64,000 nt of DNA from Bacillus inaquosorum KCTC 13429 (lineage in GTDB: Bacteria; Bacillota; Bacilli; Bacillales; Bacillaceae): assembly GCF_000332645.1 (NCBI RefSeq), contig NZ_AMXN01000005.1:279180-343179 (forward strand), given 5' to 3'. Shown here piece after piece: positions 59,946-64,000 of this stretch; the stretch's first letter is position 1; each line of letters opens with the position of its first letter. Both the position numbers and the translations under genes were made by a program. Below the pieces are notes generated by a model that had not been told where the DNA came from, did not search any database, and worked only from the letters and a program-made list of their open reading frames with translations.

Positions 59946-60970
59946 TGATAAGAAGTCAATTCAAGGCCAGGCTGGCCATTCATATCATATGCACCGCGAA
60001 TGCCCTTCTCAAAAGCAATTGTACCAGCCGCAGCAATCATTGCAGCATTATCCGTACATAACGCTAACGGAGGAATGACGAGCTTAATCCCTTCATGCTG
60101 GGCAAATTCCTTTTCTAATGCGGCTCTGAGTCCTCTGTTTGCAGCTACCCCTCCGGCTAAAAGGACCTGTTTGACACCATATTCCTTTGCCGCACGCGCC
60201 GTTTTTGTCACCAAGACATCTATCACGCTATTTTGGAAACTGGCAGACAAATCTTCCGGAGCAATCTCTTGTCCTTTTTGAGACGCATTATGAAGCGTAT
60301 TGATCACCGCAGACTTCAACCCGCTGAAGCTGAAATTGTAAGAGCCTTCTTCGAGCCATGCGCGAGGAAGCGGAATATTGTCATTCCCTTTTTCAGCAAG
60401 CTTGTCAATTTGCGGTCCTCCCGGATACGGCAGTCCCATCGTTCGCGCCACTTTGTCGTAAGCTTCTCCTGCTGCATCATCGAGAGTTTCCCCAATAACT
60501 TCAAATGATCCGTGTTCCTTCATATAAACCAATTCCGTATGGCCCCCTGAAACGACCAATGCCAGTGCCGGGAACACAATCTCTTCTACAAGACGGTTCG
60601 CGTATATATGACCGGCTATATGATGGACGCCAACTAATGGAATGTTATGCGCAAAGCTCAATGCTTTAGCAGCGTTCACTCCGATAAGAAGCGCTCCCAC
60701 CAGTCCCGGACCTTCAGTTACGGCAATCGCATCAATATCACTATACGTCATGCCGGCTTTACGAAAAGCTTCTTCTATGACCAAAGTGATTTGCTCAACA
60801 TGATGTCTTGAAGCAATTTCCGGAACAACGCCTCCGAAGCGCTTATGGCTTTCAATTTGTGAGGCCACTACGTTCGACATGATTTCTTTTCCGTTTTTTA
60901 CGATAGCTGCCGCTGTCTCATCACAGCTTGTTTCAATTCCCAATACGTAAATCTCTTTTTGCTCACTCAT
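59930..60970 (-). CDS. tsaD: tRNA t6A37 threonylcarbamoyltransferase
   Basis: A 346-residue TsaD (Gcp). It transfers the threonylcarbamoyl group to A37 of ANN-decoding tRNAs, with TsaB and TsaE. The ASKHA-fold motifs [15 protein letters not shown], the metal-binding [10 protein letters not shown] and the [10 protein letters not shown] loop are present. It overlaps rimI by 8 bp and ends the operon. Confidence 0.97.
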   Translation of the reverse strand: MSEQKEIYVLGIETSCDETAAAIVKNGKEIMSNVVASQIESHKRFGGVVPEIASRHHVEQITLVIEEAFRKAGMTYSDIDAIAVTEGPGLVGALLIGVNAAKALSFAHNIPLVGVHHIAGHIYANRLVEEIVFPALALVVSGGHTELVYMKEHGSFEVIGETLDDAAGEAYDKVARTMGLPYPGGPQIDKLAEKGNDNIPLPRAWLEEGSYNFSFSGLKSAVINTLHNASQKGQEIAPEDLSASFQNSVIDVLVTKTARAAKEYGVKQVLLAGGVAANRGLRAALEKEFAQHEGIKLVIPPLALCTDNAAMIAAAGTIAFEKGIRGAYDMNGQPGLELTSYQSLTT

Positions 60971-61418
60971 TTATCGTCACCCACATAATTAACGCATCTT
61001 CCCCGTTATCAGTATAATAGTTCTTTCTTATTCCGCCGGGCTGCATCCCGAACTTCTTATATAAGCCTTGAGCAGGATGATTAGAAACCCTCACTTCAAG
61101 CGAAAGCCGTCTTGCGTCTTTTTCTTTGCACAGTTCAATCGCTGAGCGAAAAAGCGTTTCTCCTAAAGACTGGCCGCGATACTCCGGTTTTATCGCTATA
61201 TTTGTAATTTGGGCGTCGTCCATCACGATCCAAATCCCGCAATACCCAGCAACATGGCCGTCCTTTTCAATCACAAGATAATGAGCATACGGATTTTCCA
61301 TCAGCTCATGATAAAACGAATCCTTCGTCCAAGGAGACGTAAAAGAGGATGTTTCGATTTCGTATACATGATCAATATCATCAAGCTGCATGTTTCTGAC
61401 CGCCGCTTTTGTTTTCAT
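60963..61418 (-). CDS. rimI: Ribosomal-protein-alanine N-acetyltransferase-like GNAT
   Basis: A 151-residue GNAT acetyltransferase with the acetyl-CoA loop [12 protein letters not shown] (motif Q/RxxGxG/A type) and the [14 protein letters not shown] core strand. It is RimI-like, acetylating an N-terminal residue of a ribosomal or other protein. Its place between tsaB and tsaD is conserved in Firmicutes. GTAGGGTG precedes the ATG. Confidence 0.92.
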   Translation of the reverse strand: MKTKAAVRNMQLDDIDHVYEIETSSFTSPWTKDSFYHELMENPYAHYLVIEKDGHVAGYCGIWIVMDDAQITNIAIKPEYRGQSLGETLFRSAIELCKEKDARRLSLEVRVSNHPAQGLYKKFGMQPGGIRKNYYTDNGEDALIMWVTINE

Positions 61419-61427
61419 CCTATCACC

Positions 61428-62117
61428 CTACTTTTGACTTTCAATCCATTTCGCTTCAGCTTCTGCCAGCCGCAAGTACTCCGGGACAAGCCCGTGAACA
61501 TCAGCTGCTTCTTTTTCCGCCCCTAAAAAAGCCAATTCTGATGGACGCGGGTTATGCTGAGCAGCAGCTCCAATGATCCCTTTTGTCCCAAGCACATCCT
61601 CTATCAACTGCTTGTGAATAGAAGTATCATGACCTAAAAACAAAACTGGGCGATCCTTTTCTTTTAGCATCTCCAGCCACTCGGCTAACATCACATTTTG
61701 ATCAGCAACAACTTGCTCCAAAAGCCCGTTTTTGTATTCATACAGACCTGTATACACCTGTCCCCGTCTTGCATCAAAGATAGGACTGATCAGACCGTCA
61801 AAATGCCGTCCATTTGCCGCTAGCGCTTCAAGGCTTGATACAGCAGCAATCGGAATATGTAAAGACCAGGCAAGTGTTTTGGCAAGCGTCACACCTATTC
61901 TTACTCCTGTGTATGAACCGGGGCCTTTGGCAACGACAATTTTAGAAAGATCCTGTGGTGTCATATCACAATCATTCAGCAATGAATGAACAGCAGGCAT
62001 CGCTCTTACAGAGTGGTTCTTTTTCAAATATGTAATGTGTTCTGCTATGACGGTGTCTCCTCGAAGCAGCGCAATGCCCAACGTATAATTTGATGTGTCA
62101 ATCGCTAATATTGTCAT
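61428..62117 (-). CDS. tsaB: TsaB, t6A biosynthesis subunit
   Basis: A 229-residue TsaB, paralogue of TsaD without the metal-binding His pair. LAIDTSNYTLGIALL (N-terminus) and VAKGPGSYTGVRIGV are typical. It stabilises TsaD. The start overlaps tsaE by 20 bp. Confidence 0.95.
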   Translation of the reverse strand: MTILAIDTSNYTLGIALLRGDTVIAEHITYLKKNHSVRAMPAVHSLLNDCDMTPQDLSKIVVAKGPGSYTGVRIGVTLAKTLAWSLHIPIAAVSSLEALAANGRHFDGLISPIFDARRGQVYTGLYEYKNGLLEQVVADQNVMLAEWLEMLKEKDRPVLFLGHDTSIHKQLIEDVLGTKGIIGAAAQHNPRPSELAFLGAEKEAADVHGLVPEYLRLAEAEAKWIESQK

Positions 62118-62574
62118 GTCTACTTATCTCCTCACAAAGCATTTCATACCGATTCCCGACAGCAGTAAAGGTCATTTCCCGCTCATCATCACCAGCTCTT
62201 TTAATGACAATTTGCAGTCGCTCCTGCGGCAGCTGTTCTTCAATTAAATGGGCCCATTCAACAAGACAGACACCTTGTCCGTGAAAATATTCATCAAGCC
62301 CCAAATCTTCACTTTCGTCTTCCATTCTATACACATCCATATGATAAAGAGGAAGTGTACCATCGTTATATTCTTTTATAATTGTAAAAGTCGGACTGTT
62401 TACAACACGTGTAATTCCAAGTCCTTCCGCAAAACCTTTCGTAAAAGTCGTTTTTCCGGCTCCTAAATCGCCCTCTAATGTTAGGACGTCTCCCGGTTCA
62501 GCAAACGATGCTGTCAGCTTAGCAATCGCCTTTGTTTCTTCAGGATTTACAGTTCTCCACTTTAATTGCTTCAC
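62098..62574 (-). CDS. tsaE: TsaE, t6A biosynthesis ATPase
   Basis: A 158-residue P-loop ATPase (YdiB/TsaE) with Walker A LEGDLGAGKTTFTKG (about 35-49), which drives the TsaB-TsaD cycle. Start GTG 62574 has GGGTGA at 5 bases; GTG 62583 overlaps that site. It follows thiL by 14 bp. Confidence 0.94.
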   Translation of the reverse strand: MKQLKWRTVNPEETKAIAKLTASFAEPGDVLTLEGDLGAGKTTFTKGFAEGLGITRVVNSPTFTIIKEYNDGTLPLYHMDVYRMEDESEDLGLDEYFHGQGVCLVEWAHLIEEQLPQERLQIVIKRAGDDEREMTFTAVGNRYEMLCEEISRHDNISD

Positions 62575-62588
62575 ACGAGTCACCCGTC

Positions 62589-63566
62589 TTATTTAAAATG
62601 ATTATATCCTTTTTTCTCTAAGGTCATTGTTGTTTTATCTGTTTTTAGGATCACATTGGATTCTGTTTTTTCTCTGACATGGCCAATCTTTGTAATCGGC
62701 AGTTGACGTGTTTCACACTCCTGCTTCAACACTTCCCATTCTTCCTTTGAAATCGTCCCTGTCAGCTCAAAATCCTCACCGCCAAACAAAGCCCATTCTT
62801 TCCAGTTAGGATGAAGCTTAGGCAAATCGGAATGGACTGGAAGCATGCTCTCATCAATTTCAATTGAAACACAGCTGGCTTCTGCAAGTTCATTCAGTTC
62901 ACTAGCTAATCCGTCACTGATATCATTCAAAGCTGCCCGCTTAAAACTCGAGCATAATCTGCCGACGCTTACTCTTGGCTGAGGCCGTTTATGCCTGTTG
63001 ATAAAGTAAGCCGTGTCAATAGCTGAGTTTTGAGGATTAGTCTCCTCTAATAATAAAGAAAGTCCTGCTGCAGATGAACCGATTTCACCGGTTACAAACA
63101 CAATATCATTCGGTCTTGCCAAGCTGCGCAAACAGGCCCGTCCCTTTTCAACTTCACCGACTACAGTGACTGTAACGACTAATTTGTCAGAGGTAGAGAC
63201 TGTATCGCCGCCAATCAGATCCATATGATATAGTTTCGCCAGTTCATTCATTCCTTCATACATCGCCTTGATTTCAGATTCCGTCCATTTTGAAGGTACC
63301 GCAAGTGATACCAAATAAAATTTTGGAATACCTCCCATCGCGGCAATATCACTTATATTAACAGCTAACGCCTTATACCCGATATCTTCAGGTGAGGAAT
63401 AGTGTAATTTAAAATGCACATCTTCTACCATAGTATCGACACAAACAATTTCCTGAACACCGTGTTTCGCAGTGTAGAGCGCTGCATCATCACCAATTCC
63501 TACATCAACGGAAGAATGGTGAATGGTCCGCGGAGTAATGCTATGTATCAAATCAAATTCATCCAT
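62589..63566 (-). CDS. thiL: Thiamine-monophosphate kinase
   Basis: A 325-residue ThiL of the PurM/ThiL fold making thiamine pyrophosphate. VGIGDDAALYT, VDTMVEDVHFKL and the LIGGDTVS metal/ATP motifs are present, with ISDGLASELNE further on. ATG 63566 follows AAAGGGGGG; the 53-codon upstream extension is hydrophobic but has no start signal and overlaps the promoter. First gene of thiL-tsaE-tsaB-rimI-tsaD. Confidence 0.95.
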   Translation of the reverse strand: MDEFDLIHSITPRTIHHSSVDVGIGDDAALYTAKHGVQEIVCVDTMVEDVHFKLHYSSPEDIGYKALAVNISDIAAMGGIPKFYLVSLAVPSKWTESEIKAMYEGMNELAKLYHMDLIGGDTVSTSDKLVVTVTVVGEVEKGRACLRSLARPNDIVFVTGEIGSSAAGLSLLLEETNPQNSAIDTAYFINRHKRPQPRVSVGRLCSSFKRAALNDISDGLASELNELAEASCVSIEIDESMLPVHSDLPKLHPNWKEWALFGGEDFELTGTISKEEWEVLKQECETRQLPITKIGHVREKTESNVILKTDKTTMTLEKKGYNHFK

Positions 63567-63614
63567 GAACCAACCCCCCTTTTCAACCTGCTTATGCCTA
63601 TATGTGCTCTTCCT

Positions 63615-63643
63615 AGTGTATCGAATTTTGCTGGAATATCCAA
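63615..63643 (-). promoter_or_regulatory. Predicted sigma-A promoter of the thiL operon
   Basis: -35 TTGGAT (63638-63643), 17-bp spacer, -10 TACACT (63615-63620), about 50 bases before thiL. Confidence 0.65.
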
Positions 63644-63707
63644 GATGTTGCCCATATAAAGAAAGCTTGGCTATGACACCAAGCAGAAGATACAGTAAAA
63701 GAAAACA

Positions 63708-63740
63708 CAAAAAAAACGAAAACATGATCGTTTCGTTTAC
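63708..63740 (-). terminator. Terminator after the rRNA-tRNA operon
   Basis: Stem AAACGAAAC / GTTTTCGTTT (one bulge) followed by a T8 run on the minus strand, 6 bases after tRNA-Asp. Confidence 0.8.
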
Positions 63741-63745
63741 AATAA

Positions 63746-63822
63746 TGGCGGTCCGGACGGGACTCGAACCCGCGACCTCCTGCGTGACAGGCAGGCATTC
63801 TAACCAACTGAACTACCGGACC
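63746..63822 (-). tRNA. trnE-Asp: tRNA-Asp (anticodon GTC)
   Basis: 77-base cloverleaf with encoded CCA. Anticodon loop CTGTCAC gives GTC; acceptor GGTCCGG pairs with CCGGACC; T-loop GGTTCGAGTCC is normal. It is the last gene of the rrn operon entering from the right. Confidence 0.97.
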
Positions 63823-63883
63823 ATATTTGTATAAAATGATTTTGGTTGCACCCTTCGGGCACTCCTTATTTCATTTATATATT

Positions 63884-63961
<78 letters not shown>

Positions 63962-63983
63962 ATGATAATAATTTAAGATAAAA

Positions 63984-64000
63984 GCTTGGCGGCGTCCTAC
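63984..64000 (-). rRNA. rrnE-5S: 5S ribosomal RNA, 3' end only
   Basis: The last 17 bases of the window, read on the minus strand, are GTAGGACGCCGCCAAGC, the usual 3' end of Bacillus 5S rRNA. The order 5S - tRNA-Met - tRNA-Asp matches the rrnE operon of 168 as I recall it. The rest lies beyond the right edge. Confidence 0.9.

Noticed and set aside
63567..63725. 53-codon N-terminal extension of thiL with a hydrophobic start
   Set aside because: It runs over the thiL promoter and the rrn terminator; the ATG at 63566 has a strong ribosome-binding site and gives the family length.

Overview
The window is a stretch of a Bacillus subtilis-group chromosome. Protein sequences, gene order and regulatory sites (guanine riboswitches with PurR boxes, CIRCE, TnrA, WalR, sigma-W and DnaA boxes) match what I remember of B. 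subtilis 168 from yecA to trnE/rrnE, read in the opposite direction. It is not 168 itself. It has an extra ECF sigma/anti-sigma pair between guaA and pbuG, lacks the pspA-ydjGHI genes next to ydjJ, and carries different cargo between groEL and gutR. Comparisons with 168 are from memory, not from an alignment.

Layout, left to right. 1-1.8 kb: amino-acid permease yecA (cut by the left edge) and divergent Lrp-type yezC. 1.8-14.7 kb: the complete twelve-gene purine operon purEKBCSQLFMNHD on the minus strand, controlled by two PurR boxes, a sigma-A promoter and a guanine riboswitch with a terminator. Two intercistronic hairpins divide it into three blocks. 15-18.6 kb: yebG-yebE, small yebD, yebC, and purine permease pbuG with its own riboswitch and PurR box. 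19-21 kb: a sigma factor and DUF4179-type anti-sigma not in 168. 21-27 kb: guaA behind a structured leader, then yebA-yeaD-yeaC. 27-32 kb: mneS, gabP, spore laccase cotA. 31.7-34 kb: sigma-W operon yeaA-ydjP-ydjO, then a small membrane-protein gene that needs a -1 frameshift. 34-41 kb: ydjN, ydjM, bdhA, iolT, frameshifted ydjJ. 41-46.7 kb: sorbitol regulon gutR / gutB-gutP-fruC. 46.7-52.4 kb: AT-rich variable island ending in groEL. 52.4-64 kb: conserved groES-groEL, ydiL-ydiK, tatAy-tatCy, moaC-rex, ydiF, a DnaA-box cluster, the thiL-tsaE-tsaB-rimI-tsaD operon, tRNA-Asp, initiator tRNA-Met and the tail of a 5S rRNA gene.

The genes fall into clear modules: purine synthesis and salvage (pur, guaA, pbuG), sorbitol/inositol/butanediol carbon use (gut, iolT, bdhA), envelope-stress functions (sigma-W operon, WalR-dependent ydjM, the extra ECF pair), and housekeeping (chaperonin, Tat, t6A tRNA modification).

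The best places to look for new biology are: (1) the groEL 3' end, where two copies of an 18-bp attachment-like core, each with tandem repeats and a terminator at the same spacing, bracket a CoiA-like zinc-finger protein and a DndB-like DGQHR protein; (2) the A7 slippery site in the 34.1-kb micro-gene; (3) the extra ECF sigma locus; (4) the structured guaA and gutB leaders; (5) candidate small RNAs at 33.9 and 35.9 kb. No CRISPR array, transposase or integrase gene was found.
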